64,000 nt of DNA, from positions 744,001 through 808,000 of the forward strand of contig NZ_CP042806.1 of assembly GCF_008000815.1 (NCBI RefSeq). Reading direction: 5' to 3'. This DNA is from Terriglobus albidus (GTDB lineage: Bacteria > Acidobacteriota > Terriglobia > Terriglobales > Acidobacteriaceae). The first letter of the stretch is position 1, and the number at the start of each line of letters is the position of its first letter. The notes under the pieces are model-generated. The model was not told the origin of the DNA. It worked only from the letters and a program-made list of their open reading frames with translations, and searched no databases. Positions 1 to 9,061 of the stretch are shown here, piece after piece. Position numbers and translations under genes: made by a program.

Positions 1-1
1 A

Positions 2-52
2 CGCTGGGGGAAGATGGTTGCCACCATCGAGGCAATCATGACCGCGAAGTGA
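2..52 (+). CDS. C-terminal fragment, probable PadR-family regulator
   Basis: Only the last 16 codons are inside the window (frame starting at base 2, ending RWGKMVATIEAIMTAK then TGA). A tryptophan followed by an amphipathic helix ending about ten residues later is what PadR regulators that precede acidobacterial ADOP permeases usually show, and the next gene is such a permease 8 bases downstream. The family call is therefore inference from context and a short tail. It could equally be the end of an unrelated protein. Confidence 0.4.
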   Translation, partial: RWGKMVATIEAIMTAK

Positions 53-60
53 GGTAGTAC

Positions 61-2802
61 ATGAGACTATTTCGATTCTTACGGCGTAAATCCGATCTGA
101 CGGAAGAGCTGGAAAGCCATCTGAAGATGGCGATCGCGGAGCGGGTGGCACGCGGGCAGTCACCGGAAGAGGCACGCAGATCGGCACTTCATGAGTTCGG
201 CAACGTGCCGATGATTGCGGATGTGACCCGAAACCAGTGGGGATGGTTGCGCCTGGAGCAGTGGCTTCAGGACGTCCGCTATGCGCTGCGGCAGCTACGT
301 AAAGAGCCCGGCTTCACGCTCACCGTTGTCATCACCCTCGCGCTAGGCATTGGTGCGAATACTGCCATCTTCACGCTGGTGCAGGGCATCCTGTTGCGCT
401 CGCTGCCGGTGAATGAACCTTCGCGCCTCTATCGCATCGGCGACAAGAACGATTGCTGTTACTACAACAACTATCAAAACGATAACGGCGACTTTGACAT
501 CTTCTCCTACGATCTCTATCTCCACCTTAAGCAGGCGGCGCCGGAGTTCGAGCAGTTGGCGGCGGTCGAGGCGGGAGGCAACGGATTCAGTGTGCGCAAA
601 GGCGCTGAGCCGGCCCGCCCAATGCGAAGCGAATATGTCTCGGGGAACTACTTCGCCACCCTCGGTGTAGGCGCGTATGTCGGACGTGTCCTCAGCGAAA
701 ACGACGACACACCCGGAGCCGCACCCACACTGGTGCTGAGCTACAAGACCTGGCAGGCCGACTTCGCCGGGGACCCAGGCATCGTCGGCTCCACCCTTTA
801 TGTGCAGACGCATCCCTTTGTTGTGGCGGGCATCGCGCCGCCGGGATTCTTTGGCGACCGCATCATCTCCAACCCGCCCGACTTCTGGATGCCCCTTGCC
901 AGTGAGCCCGTGCTTGAAGGGGCTAACTCCGCACTGAAGGGCACCGATGAGCTCTGGCTCTACCCTCTGGGCAGAGTGCACCCCGCCGCTAACATACAGG
1001 CTTTGCAGGCGAAGTTGTCCGTGGCCTTGCAGCAATGGCTCGCCACCCGTCCAACGTACGCCGATCACGGTGGCGCGGCGCTGATTCCGCGGCAGCATGT
1101 CGTCCTCGCACCCGCCGGCGGCGGTATTCAAAGACTGCAGCAGCAGACGGGCACAGGTCTGCGCCTGATGATGATCCTTTCTACGGTGGTCCTTCTCATC
1201 GCCTGCGCCAATATCGCCAACCTGCTCTTAGCTCGCTGCACCGCACGCCGCGCGGATGTAGCGGTGCGCATCGCTCTGGGAGCGTCGCGGTTCAGAGTCA
1301 TACGCGAGATTCTCACCGAAAGTGTCCTGCTGAGCCTGATGGGCGGTGCGGCAGGCTTGGCCGTTGCCTATGCCGGCTCGTACGCGATGCTGATGCTTGC
1401 TTTTCCGGCCGCCAAAAACATGCCTGTTCAGGCACTTCCCTCAACGGCGGTCCTGGCGTTTACGTTTGTCGTGTCAGTGCTTACCGGCATTGTTTTTGGA
1501 ACGGTGCCCGCATGGTTGGCGTCGTATGCACAGCCTGTCGATGCTCTTCGTGGAGTGAATCGATCAACCGCAGACCGCTCGTCCCTGCCGCAACGCATTC
1601 TGATCGTCTTTCAAGTGGCCCTGTCGATGGTTCTGCTGGCAGGCGCATTGCTGATGACGAAATCGCTCCACAACCTGGAGCACCAGAACTTCGGCATCAC
1701 CACCGCCAACCGTTATGTCGTCTCCACTGATCCAAAGGGAGTGGGCTATACCGTCGATCGTCTTCCTGCGCTCTACCAGCAGATTGAAGATCGATTCGCA
1801 GCGCTGCCGGGAATGGCCAACGTCAGCCTCGTCCGGTATATCCCTCTCGGCGGTAATATGTGGGGCTCCTGCGTTATCCCTCAAGGTCACGCTGCGCCTG
1901 GCCCGAAGGACCCATGTTTTGCGGCCTGGGACCGTGCCAGCACTCGCTTTCTCGATTCGATCGGGGTGCCAATTGTGCGTGGCCGCAATTTCTCCACGCA
2001 GGATACTGCCACCTCGCAGCAGGTCGTCCTGGTGAATCAGGCCTTCGCCAGGCACTTCTTCCCTAACCAGGACCCAATCGGCAAGCACTTCGGTGTGGGT
2101 TCGATCCAGTACTCGGGCGCCTTTGAAATTGCAGGAGTCTTTGCGGACTTCAAGATGACCGATCCGCGAGGCGAGGTGCGGCCGCTCTTCTTCCGCCCGT
2201 TGTCTCAGCAGTTCCACGGATACAAAGAGTCCGATGTTGATGCAGCGGAAAAGAGCTCCATGTATCTCAACTTCATCATTCTCGATTTCGCGCAGGCGCC
2301 GGCGGATGTCGAGACTCTGACGCGCAGAACACTCGCGGACATCGATCCCAGTCTGCCCGTGATGCACTTCAGCCCCTATGATGCGGAGGTTGCAGGCAAC
2401 TTCAACCAGGACAGACTATTGGCGCGACTCACCAGCGGGTTCGGAGCCCTGGCACTCATCCTGGCTTCGGTGGGGCTGTATGGAGTGATGTCCTATTTCG
2501 TTGTCAGGCGGACAAGCGAGATCGGCATCCGCATGGCGCTCGGTGCGGCGCGCTCCGGTGTGGTGGCTATGATGTTGCGCGGCGCGCTTTGGCAGATTCT
2601 CGTTGGCCTGGCGATAGGCATACCCGCAGCGCTGATCGCCGGCCACTTTATGGCGAGCCTTCTCTACGGAGTGAAGCCATATGATCCGCTGGCGTTCTTC
2701 GGCGCGATCGTGCTGCTGACCATCTGCGCCGTCGTGGCTGGATTCATTCCCTCGCGCCGGGCAGCGTCGATTGACCCAATGAAGGCCCTCAGGGCTGATT
2801 GA
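61..2802 (+). CDS. ABC transporter permease, ADOP (duplicated orphan permease) type
   Basis: A 913-residue inner-membrane protein with the full ADOP architecture. It has a soluble N-terminal segment (about residues 1-65, FLRR then an EELESHL helix), a first membrane helix near 85-110 ([12 protein letters not shown]), a MacB-type periplasmic domain, an FtsX-type three-helix block near 365-455 ([20 protein letters not shown]), a second periplasmic domain, and a terminal FtsX block near 795-913 ([42 protein letters not shown]). The duplicated MacB/FtsX half defines the family. No ATPase gene is adjacent, hence orphan. The start is an ATG preceded by GAGGTAGT. Substrate and partner are unknown. 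A PadR-like gene tail lies just upstream, the usual arrangement in Acidobacteria. Confidence 0.9.
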   Translation: MRLFRFLRRKSDLTEELESHLKMAIAERVARGQSPEEARRSALHEFGNVPMIADVTRNQWGWLRLEQWLQDVRYALRQLRKEPGFTLTVVITLALGIGANTAIFTLVQGILLRSLPVNEPSRLYRIGDKNDCCYYNNYQNDNGDFDIFSYDLYLHLKQAAPEFEQLAAVEAGGNGFSVRKGAEPARPMRSEYVSGNYFATLGVGAYVGRVLSENDDTPGAAPTLVLSYKTWQADFAGDPGIVGSTLYVQTHPFVVAGIAPPGFFGDRIISNPPDFWMPLASEPVLEGANSALKGTDELWLYPLGRVHPAANIQALQAKLSVALQQWLATRPTYADHGGAALIPRQHVVLAPAGGGIQRLQQQTGTGLRLMMILSTVVLLIACANIANLLLARCTARRADVAVRIALGASRFRVIREILTESVLLSLMGGAAGLAVAYAGSYAMLMLAFPAAKNMPVQALPSTAVLAFTFVVSVLTGIVFGTVPAWLASYAQPVDALRGVNRSTADRSSLPQRILIVFQVALSMVLLAGALLMTKSLHNLEHQNFGITTANRYVVSTDPKGVGYTVDRLPALYQQIEDRFAALPGMANVSLVRYIPLGGNMWGSCVIPQGHAAPGPKDPCFAAWDRASTRFLDSIGVPIVRGRNFSTQDTATSQQVVLVNQAFARHFFPNQDPIGKHFGVGSIQYSGAFEIAGVFADFKMTDPRGEVRPLFFRPLSQQFHGYKESDVDAAEKSSMYLNFIILDFAQAPADVETLTRRTLADIDPSLPVMHFSPYDAEVAGNFNQDRLLARLTSGFGALALILASVGLYGVMSYFVVRRTSEIGIRMALGAARSGVVAMMLRGALWQILVGLAIGIPAALIAGHFMASLLYGVKPYDPLAFFGAIVLLTICAVVAGFIPSRRAASIDPMKALRAD

Positions 2803-2838
2803 GGGAGTGAAAAGCCGCAGGAAGAGTACAAAGCAAAG

Positions 2839-2857
2839 GCCGCCCATCACGGGCGGC
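2839..2857 (-). terminator. GC-rich hairpin between convergent genes
   Basis: A perfect 7-bp stem GCCGCCC/GGGCGGC with loop ATCAC lies in the spacer between the converging permease and esterase-like genes. Read on the minus strand it is followed by CTTTGCTTTG, a T-rich tail, so it best fits a terminator for the minus-strand esterase-like gene. It is only a weak candidate for the plus strand, where no T run follows. Confidence 0.55.
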
Positions 2858-2884
2858 AGGCTAGAGTGTGTCGATAGATTCCAA

Positions 2885-2913
2885 ATAACCCATGCACCCG
2901 GTGCATGGGTTAT
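2885..2913. repeat. Near-perfect 29-bp palindrome
   Basis: The arms ATAACCCATGCACC and GGTGCATGGGTTAT are perfect inverted copies around a single C. Its core (GCACCCGGTGCATGGG) resembles pieces of the dispersed palindromic repeats near 52430, 60650 and 18171, so it is probably a fragment of that repeat family that also folds into a strong hairpin between two convergent genes. Confidence 0.6.
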
Positions 2914-2939
2914 CTCGAATTTGTCGATACAGCTAGCTA

Positions 2940-4367
2940 TCACTGTAAGTTGTTATCTTCGCCCTGGCCGCCGGAGCCGAAGCCATGACCTCTTCCATGA
3001 CCTTCCGGCTCGTACACTGAACCATTAAGGTCGGCGTCGGTGAATCCGAAGACATAGAACTGATTTGGATTAGAGCCGGAGACAATGCCATAGTCCTGGA
3101 GGAAGTCGTTGTCATTGGCAACCCAGAGCGTGTGCAGCGTTTTGCCATGCTGCTTCACGTCAGGACCGAAGGCGATGCCCTCGATTTTCGCAGGCACCTG
3201 GTCGGGCGTGACATTGTTGTTGCCCAGCACCTTCACGATATCCAGGAAGAGCGTCTTCGATACAGCGACCGTTGCAGCGGTGTTTCCGTCCATGCCAGTG
3301 ATATCGGCCGCGTTCGTCAGGTCGATCTTGAAAAGCTGCTTGACCTTAGCCTTGCTGCCGTCGCCGAGTCCTTTGCCGTCACGTTCATCGACGAGGAATT
3401 CATGATTGTTGAGCGCAACAATATCGCTGACACCGCTGCCGGTGGTGAGCAGATATCCGAACTCATGCACCGTCTTGCCGGAGGGAATATCGATTACGGC
3501 GATGCGCAGCAGGCTGGCGCCAGGACCACCCGCGGCAGTGTCCTCTATCGTCGCCGTCTGCAGCATGCCGACCAGGGTCTTACCATCTGGTGTGAGAGCC
3601 AGGCCCTCCATTCCCTTGTTCGGGACACGGCCGCTTGCGTTCGCGGACATCTCGCTGTTGGTGGTCGTGTTGGGATGCGCGACATCAAATCCCTTCGGCA
3701 GCTCAAAGGTGCGGATACGCTCGCCTGTGCGACGTACGAACTGGTAGACATAAGGACCGTACTCGTCGGAGATGAAGTACGTCAGGCCATCATTCGAGAC
3801 CCGAATCGACTCCGGATCCAGACGGGCGTCGTGCACGTCACCGGAGCTACGGCTCGGGTCGAAGTTATCGGAGCGTCCTGAGAAGTAGTGTTTGAAGAAG
3901 CTGTTGACCTGGGGAGCGCCGGTAGGGACGTTGTAGGCTGTGCCATCACCATAGACAAGCGGGGACAGGCTCCAGAGCAATGTGGTCTCTTCAAGCTGCG
4001 GCGTGACGGTAAACGGCAGGCCCGCGCCATGGTTCTTCTCCAGATTCATGCGGATGGTGTGTACCCGGGGGATATAAGACGCGGTATCGTCGATGAGCGA
4101 GTTGTAGGGAATGGCATTCGGCCCGCGGTCCGGCAGTGCAAGAAAGGTATCGCCTGAGAGATAGGCGATGCCCGATCCCATGCCACCCAGGAGATTCGCA
4201 GGTGCTCCATTTTCCAGGGTGTAGTTCAGTCCGGACAGGTCTTTGTAAAGACCGGCGCGAGAGGTTGTCAGTTTCCCATTCGCAATCAGACTGACTTGCG
4301 CCTTCGCCGGTAGCAGTACGCTGCTGCACACCAACGCCATCGACACGTGTAGGAATGCTTTCTTCAT
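2940..4367 (-). CDS. Secreted phytase-like esterase-family protein
   Basis: A 475-residue exported protein. The N-terminus (MKKAFLHVSMALVCSSVLLPAKAQ) is a clear signal peptide. The mature part has repeated features of the 'esterase-like activity of phytase' family (Pfam Phytase-like): GLNY near the start, GSGIAYLSGDTFLALPDRGPN, then DARLDPESIRVSNDGLTYFISDEYGPYVYQF and KGMEGLALTPDGKTL, consistent with a six-bladed propeller. The C-terminus ends in a Gly/His-rich tail (GHGRGHGFGSGG). An AGGAG lies 10 bases before the ATG. Family members are annotated as phosphoesterase-like, but the substrate is not known here. It stands alone, convergent with the permease. Confidence 0.8.
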   Translation of the reverse strand: MKKAFLHVSMALVCSSVLLPAKAQVSLIANGKLTTSRAGLYKDLSGLNYTLENGAPANLLGGMGSGIAYLSGDTFLALPDRGPNAIPYNSLIDDTASYIPRVHTIRMNLEKNHGAGLPFTVTPQLEETTLLWSLSPLVYGDGTAYNVPTGAPQVNSFFKHYFSGRSDNFDPSRSSGDVHDARLDPESIRVSNDGLTYFISDEYGPYVYQFVRRTGERIRTFELPKGFDVAHPNTTTNSEMSANASGRVPNKGMEGLALTPDGKTLVGMLQTATIEDTAAGGPGASLLRIAVIDIPSGKTVHEFGYLLTTGSGVSDIVALNNHEFLVDERDGKGLGDGSKAKVKQLFKIDLTNAADITGMDGNTAATVAVSKTLFLDIVKVLGNNNVTPDQVPAKIEGIAFGPDVKQHGKTLHTLWVANDNDFLQDYGIVSGSNPNQFYVFGFTDADLNGSVYEPEGHGRGHGFGSGGQGEDNNLQ

Positions 4368-4604
4368 TGGGGGAAGTCTCCTGAATATCCGCGAACCGCA
4401 GCGGTGTAGCGGATGCTAAAGAGGCCTTCCGGCGGGCAGCATCAACACAGGATGAATTCGGTTCTGCCAGAGGTCACCAGAGACCTGCCATGGGGCGCAA
4501 TGGTGGTCGTATCGGGTCGCCTGTGTCAGGGGAAAAGGAGACTCGATTCCCTCAGGCAACCGCGGTTATTCACTTAGTTTGAGGTTCACCCAAATTTCTT
4601 TTAC

Positions 4605-4630
4605 CTGTCATTTGACAGTTGTCAAGGTCA
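4605..4630. promoter_or_regulatory. Clustered TGTCA/TGACA half-sites, operator-like
   Basis: CTGTCA-TT-TGACAG is a perfect palindrome. It is followed at once by TTGTCA and, one base later, by GGTCA, so four related half-sites fall within 26 bases, and TTGAC-AGTT-GTCAA forms a second overlapping palindrome. It lies about 290 bases upstream of the winged-helix regulator and 240 bases upstream of the esterase-like gene. Which protein would bind it is unknown; the neighbouring regulator is a natural candidate. Confidence 0.4.
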
Positions 4631-4809
4631 TGCGACCGCCTCTGCTGACTACGGTAGATAGCACGGAGAGTCTAAGACTGGTTACCTGGTACCTAGGAGA
4701 AGAAATACGCTTTTTCCCTTACAAAACCAAATTTGAATCAAGGGGGAAGCGGTTTTTTACGGTCGGATACTCTCCCAACTGGCAGTAAGGTAACCCGGAA
4801 AGAATAACC

Positions 4810-4840
4810 AAAGAGTTCGTGGGAAAACTCTTTGTTTCTT
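4810..4840 (+). terminator. Hairpin with T-rich tail upstream of regulator
   Basis: AAAGAGTT and AACTCTTT pair across an 8-base loop and are followed by GTTTCTT. It resembles a weak intrinsic terminator or leader hairpin about 80 bases before the regulator start. There is no upstream plus-strand gene that needs it, so an attenuator-like role in the regulator leader is possible. Confidence 0.35.
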
Positions 4841-4916
4841 GTCATTTACCCTACATATCCGCCAGCATCACTAGACCGTTCGACAAAGAACGGGAGCTGT
4901 AGTGGAGAGGGGTAGT

Positions 4917-5345
4917 ATGCAGTTCCTCGGACAATACACATTAGAACGTAACCCACTGAGCCTCACAAGAGGCCTGGTTGTTGTAAATGCGACGAAACGG
5001 CAGCTACAAGCGCTGTCAGTCCTGCTGGATGCCCAAGGTGAAGTTGTTAGCCGCGAAGACCTGCTCAACAAGGTCTGGTTCGATGCGGCGGTTGAAGATC
5101 ACAATATCACTCAGACCATTTTTATGCTGCGGCGTCTTCTTGGCCGCTTGCCGAATGGAGCGGACTATATCGAAACCATCCCCAAGCGCGGATACCGTAT
5201 CTCTCGTGCCGCGCTGCAACCTGTATGGGCCGACGATACATCGCTGACTCTGCTTCCCTTGGAAAAGAAGAAGCCGATGCGAGCGAAGGTCGCCGATGCG
5301 TTTCGAGGCATCTTTCATTTACATCGACATGTCCATGCCAGCTAA
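4917..5345 (+). CDS. Stand-alone winged-helix (CadC/OmpR-type) DNA-binding protein
   Basis: A 142-residue protein. Residues about 10-100 form an OmpR/PhoB-like winged helix (LGQYTLERNPLSL, KRQLQALSVLLDAQGEVVSREDLLNKVW, NITQTIFMLRRLLG, IETIPKRGYRIS), the variant used by CadC-type regulators. CadC-type proteins normally continue into a membrane helix and a TPR or sensor domain. Here the chain stops about 40 residues after the winged helix, so it is either a naturally short regulator or a truncated one. The ATG at 4917 is chosen because GGAGAGG lies six bases upstream; an upstream in-frame GTG at 4902 lacks this. Confidence 0.75.
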   Translation: MQFLGQYTLERNPLSLTRGLVVVNATKRQLQALSVLLDAQGEVVSREDLLNKVWFDAAVEDHNITQTIFMLRRLLGRLPNGADYIETIPKRGYRISRAALQPVWADDTSLTLLPLEKKKPMRAKVADAFRGIFHLHRHVHAS

Positions 5346-5444
5346 AGGATCTGGTTCGGCGCCTTTGAGGACGTAGTTCATCAGGCAGAACCGTGACGAG
5401 CCGCTTCCGGCGCGAATCGAAGCGCTCGTCACCTTCTGACCGGC

Positions 5445-7034
5445 TTATCGGTCTCTCAACTTCGCTACAGCCTTTTTCGTGGCCGATCGGCTTGCCAACA
5501 GCGAAATGATGGCGGTGCCGATAGGAGTTCCGAGGCCGGTGCAGGCATCCCAGCCGGTGGCAGCCTGGTAGTTGCCGTTGTTTCCGTTGGTGATATCCCG
5601 AAAGGCCTTGGATCCTGCTGCCGCGTAGAGCTTCGATTGAAGCAGGCCGGCGGCGTTCTTGTTCTGGCTATTACTCAGGGCGATGAGACCCGCCCATAGC
5701 GGAGCGACAGCGCTGGTTCCCCCAATCACCATCGTCTGACCGTCAACCCGTACCCGGTAGCCGGTGGTGGGATCGGCATCACCGGCAACGTCGGGAACAC
5801 CCCGTCCCGGCTGTGTAGCGGTGATCGATGATTGCCATGTGGGTTGCGGGAAGGCGGTGCTGATGCCGCCGCCGGTAGCGCCTTCATTGCTGGCGGTTTC
5901 GTTCCACACCACCTCGCTGCTGATGCTATTGCCGGTGGCCGTGAGCCGCGTGCCTCCGCAGGCGAGAACATTGGGACTGCTCGCGGGAAAGTCCACGTGG
6001 TTTGCTCCATCGCCCACGCCGTCATCAGAGCCATTGTCGCCGGCAGCGGCGGTGACGGTAATGCCGAGCGCTGCTGCTGCCTTGCAGGCCTGATCGAGCG
6101 CGTTGCGGGCCTGTGCTGTCCATGACGATTCGGGGCCGCCCCAGCTTATCGAAATAACTGTTGGCTTGTTCCTGGTGTCATGCGTGGCAGTCGTGATGGC
6201 ATCAAGAAAACCCTGATCGGTATTGGGAGCGAAGTAGACGGCGATCTTTGCCCCTGGAGCCACTGCCGCCGCAACTTCAATATCGAGCATCACTTCACCG
6301 TCGGCTCCGCTTGCGTCCCCAGGTGAGTTTTTGCCGCCATCGACAGAGACGGCGGTGACGGTGGGCTTCGCGATACCGAGAGATTTGAAGTAGGCGGTCA
6401 GATCGGCAGTGCGGAAACCACCCCCCAGCTCGATGAGAGCGATGGTCTGGCCGCTGGCTTTGGCGCCCTGGGGAAACTGGTAAAGCTGTGCGATCTGGGG
6501 TGGAGTAAAGGACGTCGAAGCAGCGCGAGGACTTACGATCCGAAAGTGAGGCTTCGCCTGGGGACGGTTATCGAGGCCGAGAACAGCCTGTACGTACGGC
6601 AGAAGCGATGCGGGAAGATGGATCGCTCCTTCGCGTACGCGATAACTGACATCGCCGGCGGCCTGCTCATGCAGGGTTACGCCGAATGCCTTCTCCATGC
6701 TGGCGACCGTGCCGGTCAGGACAACAGTGCAGCGTGCGGGTTCGGACTTGGCGGTGAGACCAAAAGCCTTGGCGAACGCTGTCACAGCTTTCACGCCTGC
6801 AGGGTCGGAGCTGTGGGCGGCTTTGAACTGAGCGCGGGTGAGGTGCTTGCCTGCAACCGCGGAGCTGGGGATGGGCTTACTGCAATGGAGAATGACGGAG
6901 ACGCTGATGCGCTTGCGCGAGCTGGTAGCGGTGCGGGCTGTGGCTGCGGCGAATGAGGGCTTCTCGCTGCCAGGAAGCGGCGCCCGCGGTTCTGTCTGAT
7001 AGTCGGCTCTGGTGTTTTGGTTTGCGCGAGGCAT
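5445..7034 (-). CDS. S53 (sedolisin/kumamolisin) serine-carboxyl peptidase with activation domain
   Basis: A 529-residue acid protease precursor. The first 170 residues form a pro-kumamolisin activation domain (LTRAQFKAAHSSDP, FGVTLHE, LPASLLPYVQAVLGLDNRP). The catalytic domain shows the Glu/Asp pair in DGEVMLDIEVA, the oxyanion Asp in AAGDNGSDDG and the nucleophile in GGTSAVAPLWAG, so all family catalytic residues are present. A calcium-site-like DITNGNNG and a Gly-rich end follow. No ordinary signal peptide is seen, as in several kumamolisins. The start is the ATG preceded by GCAGGAGTCAATC; an earlier in-frame GTG would overlap the upstream gene. It lies 29 bases downstream of a secreted unknown in the same direction. 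Confidence 0.9.
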   Translation of the reverse strand: MPRANQNTRADYQTEPRAPLPGSEKPSFAAATARTATSSRKRISVSVILHCSKPIPSSAVAGKHLTRAQFKAAHSSDPAGVKAVTAFAKAFGLTAKSEPARCTVVLTGTVASMEKAFGVTLHEQAAGDVSYRVREGAIHLPASLLPYVQAVLGLDNRPQAKPHFRIVSPRAASTSFTPPQIAQLYQFPQGAKASGQTIALIELGGGFRTADLTAYFKSLGIAKPTVTAVSVDGGKNSPGDASGADGEVMLDIEVAAAVAPGAKIAVYFAPNTDQGFLDAITTATHDTRNKPTVISISWGGPESSWTAQARNALDQACKAAAALGITVTAAAGDNGSDDGVGDGANHVDFPASSPNVLACGGTRLTATGNSISSEVVWNETASNEGATGGGISTAFPQPTWQSSITATQPGRGVPDVAGDADPTTGYRVRVDGQTMVIGGTSAVAPLWAGLIALSNSQNKNAAGLLQSKLYAAAGSKAFRDITNGNNGNYQAATGWDACTGLGTPIGTAIISLLASRSATKKAVAKLRDR

Positions 7035-7063
7035 GATTGACTCCTGCGCGTTGGATGCACAAG

Positions 7064-7906
7064 TCACGGCACGTGTCGGTCGTTCTCATGAACAATGCGT
7101 GACGTGACTTGTAGCTGATGATAGTTGCGATAGGTGGCGAGGAAGGACCAGACGGTCTTGTGGAACGTTCCGGCGCCCTGGGTGACCTGCAGGTTGATTG
7201 TGGACGGCAGCCAGAAAGTCTCACCATTGAGTGCGACCGGTGCGTAGTCGACGGTGATGACCCGCTGACCCACAACAGCCGATTGATAGAAATATCCCGG
7301 TTGGATGACGTGACGCGGGGTACGGATCTCCAGGTGTGTGATCTCCATCGAGGTGGGATCAATGATGGCGACCCCGGTACTCTTCTCCGAGAGAAGACAT
7401 TTGGCAGAGTCCTGGGAGGTGAGAACAGTAGCGAAGCGGGCGGTGTAAGGATCCATTGGCCGGTTCTTCTTGGCTCGCTGCAAGGTGTAGTTGATGCAGG
7501 CTGCCTGGTTGACAGAGACGACGGCGAGGCCGCCTTCAAACGCTCCATCAAGCAACGTGGGACTCTCTGTATTCTGTTTGCGGGCCGCTTTCCCGTTCGC
7601 ACTCTTGATCTCGCGCGATTCGATAAGAGATGTCGTGCCATCGGGATTGGGAGTTCGCTTCAGGCGAAAGATGGCCTCAGTTACGGTGTTCTGGTCTGGA
7701 AGACCAGGCTCCACCTTCGAGATGACCTCCTCATCACAGAAAAGGCTGGGGAGCCGAGTGTCGTAGCGGTTCAGATTTGCTTCCAGCCGCTGCAGTATCT
7801 CTCCCAGGGTGGCCGCCTTCTGCACCTGGGCCGGTAGCAAGGGTGACATTGCAAGCGACGCAGTAAGCACAACGGTCGTAGAGGATGTTCTTAATTTATC
7901 CCGCAA
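7064..7906 (-). CDS. Exported protein of unknown function
   Basis: I do not recognise a family with certainty. The product has a signal peptide (RDKLRTSSTTVVLTASLAMSPLLPAQ) and a long beta-rich mature domain with two Cys pairs, resembling acidobacterial secreted proteins that often sit near proteases. The start is probably TTG at 7906: a perfect AGGAGG lies six bases upstream of it, inside a longer frame that opens with ATG at 7927 and would add the improbable residues RRRRCE ahead of the signal peptide. It probably forms a transcription unit with the S53 protease that follows 29 bases later. Confidence 0.65.
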   Translation of the reverse strand: MRDKLRTSSTTVVLTASLAMSPLLPAQVQKAATLGEILQRLEANLNRYDTRLPSLFCDEEVISKVEPGLPDQNTVTEAIFRLKRTPNPDGTTSLIESREIKSANGKAARKQNTESPTLLDGAFEGGLAVVSVNQAACINYTLQRAKKNRPMDPYTARFATVLTSQDSAKCLLSEKSTGVAIIDPTSMEITHLEIRTPRHVIQPGYFYQSAVVGQRVITVDYAPVALNGETFWLPSTINLQVTQGAGTFHKTVWSFLATYRNYHQLQVTSRIVHENDRHVP

Positions 7907-8296
7907 TTCGCACCTCCTTCGTCTCATCGATAGTCAGAGGTCAATATGTGCGATGTGTCGAGCTTATTGACGGTTGGTGGCGGCAGAAGGTCAACCCAGC
8001 TCGTGACGATCTATTTGGAGCACCGCAAACGATACGCCAGAAGTTGTTGCGCCCCTCGCAATCATTTCGCGCCGCAGGTGCGAATGTCTTGCTTAAGGGG
8101 ACGGCTTCAGCCGTCCCACATCATGCCTGTTAAGAAAGCGGCTTCAGCCGCTGAGGTCCAGCTACATCGTGGAGCATGCTGTGGCGCCCCTAGCATTTTT
8201 CCTGTAGGTATAGGGCTTCCGTATCTATGGGCGTTTTCCGCAATGAAAACGCCGCTGCACATCCTTTCCGGGATACCCAGCAACAGAGAAAATGCC
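7907..8296. other. Non-coding spacer with two repeat elements
   Basis: This spacer contains the promoter region of the exported protein at 7906, a palindromic GGCTTCAGCC repeat (8092-8157) and a MITE-like element (8193-8297). Bases 7930-8090 show no recognisable gene or site. Confidence 0.5.
8092..8157. repeat. Dispersed palindromic repeat, GGCTTCAGCC type
   Basis: It contains two palindromes, GGGACGGCTTCAGCCGTCCC and GCGGCTTCAGCCGC, with GCTTAAGG and CTGAGG at its edges. Inverted copies with the same edges (CCCTTAAGCAAGG, CCTCAG) occur at 43492-43586 and 58076-58147, which shows it is a repeat family and not a one-off structure. Confidence 0.75.
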
Positions 8297-8297
8297 C
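8193..8297. mobile_element. MITE-like element with TA flanks and internal hairpin
   Basis: About 105 bases bounded by imperfect inverted ends (GCATTTTTCCTGT on the left; the inverse of GGGCATTTTCTCTGT on the right), with a TA dinucleotide on each side (8191-8192 and 8298-8299). The centre holds the hairpin GGCGTTTTCCGCAATGAAAACGCC-like stem at 8230-8253. The same layout (TA flanks, inverted ends, GCCGTTTT/AAAACGGC centre) is seen in the element at 21657-21805. There is no coding capacity. Confidence 0.5.
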
Positions 8298-8872
8298 TAA
8301 TCAGCACCTGTAAGCTTCAACCAGCGTCCTCTTTCGAAATACCAAACGATGGATGCTTTCTCAAGAAACTCATCCTCAATTCCCTGGTGGTCGATCGCAG
8401 GCGGTTTCGGTCCTCCGTATGCGCGATAGTGCTCGAGTATGAAATCCTGGCCAACGGGCTGAATGGCACGCACGAATATCTGTCGTCCCTGAAAATCTGT
8501 TTCAAGATAATTGCGATCTGCCCGCGTTGCGAGACTAGCCGGTGCTCGATTCTCACCCTTCCTGTACACGAGGATGCTTGAAACACCTCGGACGGAGCAA
8601 AGCACAGCCAAATCCATCTGCCCTGGTCTTGCAAACTCTCCTCGGATGACGTTATTGGGTTTGCCATTATCTCCGGACTGAGGGATAAGACATCCTCGCT
8701 GCTTGAGGTCAGCGGAAACTCCCGCAGGCAACTCGCGAAATGCTGATGGAGAGAGATAGACACCTTGTTGCTTCGGGCCGCCGGATCTCTGGCCGTAAGT
8801 TAGAGCAGAACAAAAAAGAACAACTGTCGCCAACAAGGAGATATGCATAGCTTTGTTCGCCAACTCAGTCAT
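8297..8872 (-). CDS. Small exported protein of unknown function
   Basis: A 191-residue product with an N-terminal signal peptide (MHISLLATVVLFCSALTYGQ after a short lead) and a soluble domain containing two Cys (RGCLIPQ, AVLCSVRG). The C-terminal half (EDEFLEKASIVWYFERGRWLKLTGAD) is typical of acidobacterial secreted proteins of unknown role. The start is uncertain: ATG at 8872 or ATG at 8848, neither with a good ribosome site; the second gives the more usual signal peptide. The stop codon overlaps the TA flank of the MITE-like element downstream, so the element may have set or replaced the natural end. Confidence 0.55.
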   Translation of the reverse strand: MTELANKAMHISLLATVVLFCSALTYGQRSGGPKQQGVYLSPSAFRELPAGVSADLKQRGCLIPQSGDNGKPNNVIRGEFARPGQMDLAVLCSVRGVSSILVYRKGENRAPASLATRADRNYLETDFQGRQIFVRAIQPVGQDFILEHYRAYGGPKPPAIDHQGIEDEFLEKASIVWYFERGRWLKLTGAD

Positions 8873-8969
8873 AGCTGATCATTATCAAATTCGATTTGAG
8901 TTTTTACCAGGGAATATAGAGGTATTCCGAACCCACCCTAGCGTCTCAGAAGCTCTGGTTGCAAATGTT

Positions 8970-9000
8970 GTCATCCTGAACGTAGTGAAGGACCTGCTTT
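8970..9000 (+). repeat. REP-like repeat half (GTCATCCTGA..GAAGGACCTGC)
   Basis: One arm of a dispersed repeat whose consensus is GTCATCCTGAGC followed by a variable palindromic loop and GAAGGACCTGCTTTT. Other copies lie at 23837, 34207, 35447 (paired), 60530 and 63922. When translated such copies give the familiar spurious peptides SRSFAYAQDD or CHPERSEGPA, so short reading frames over them should not be called genes. Confidence 0.75.
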
Positions 9001-9061
9001 TCAATGCTTCGGACGGCAAAAGCTCTTCATGATCTAGCCACGAACTTTGGGGACAAGACAC

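Larger units (their letters stand above)
4368..4916. other. Non-coding stretch between divergent genes
   Basis: No convincing gene is present. It should hold the promoters of the minus-strand esterase-like gene and the plus-strand regulator. Two structured sites are visible and listed separately: a cluster of TGACA half-sites at 4605-4630 and a hairpin at 4810-4833. Several short plus-strand reading frames here lack ribosome sites and family resemblance. Confidence 0.5.

Noticed and set aside
2885-2913. Palindrome considered as an attachment site or operator
   Set aside because: It shares sequence with dispersed repeats and sits between stop codons of convergent genes, where an operator is unlikely; no integrase is near.
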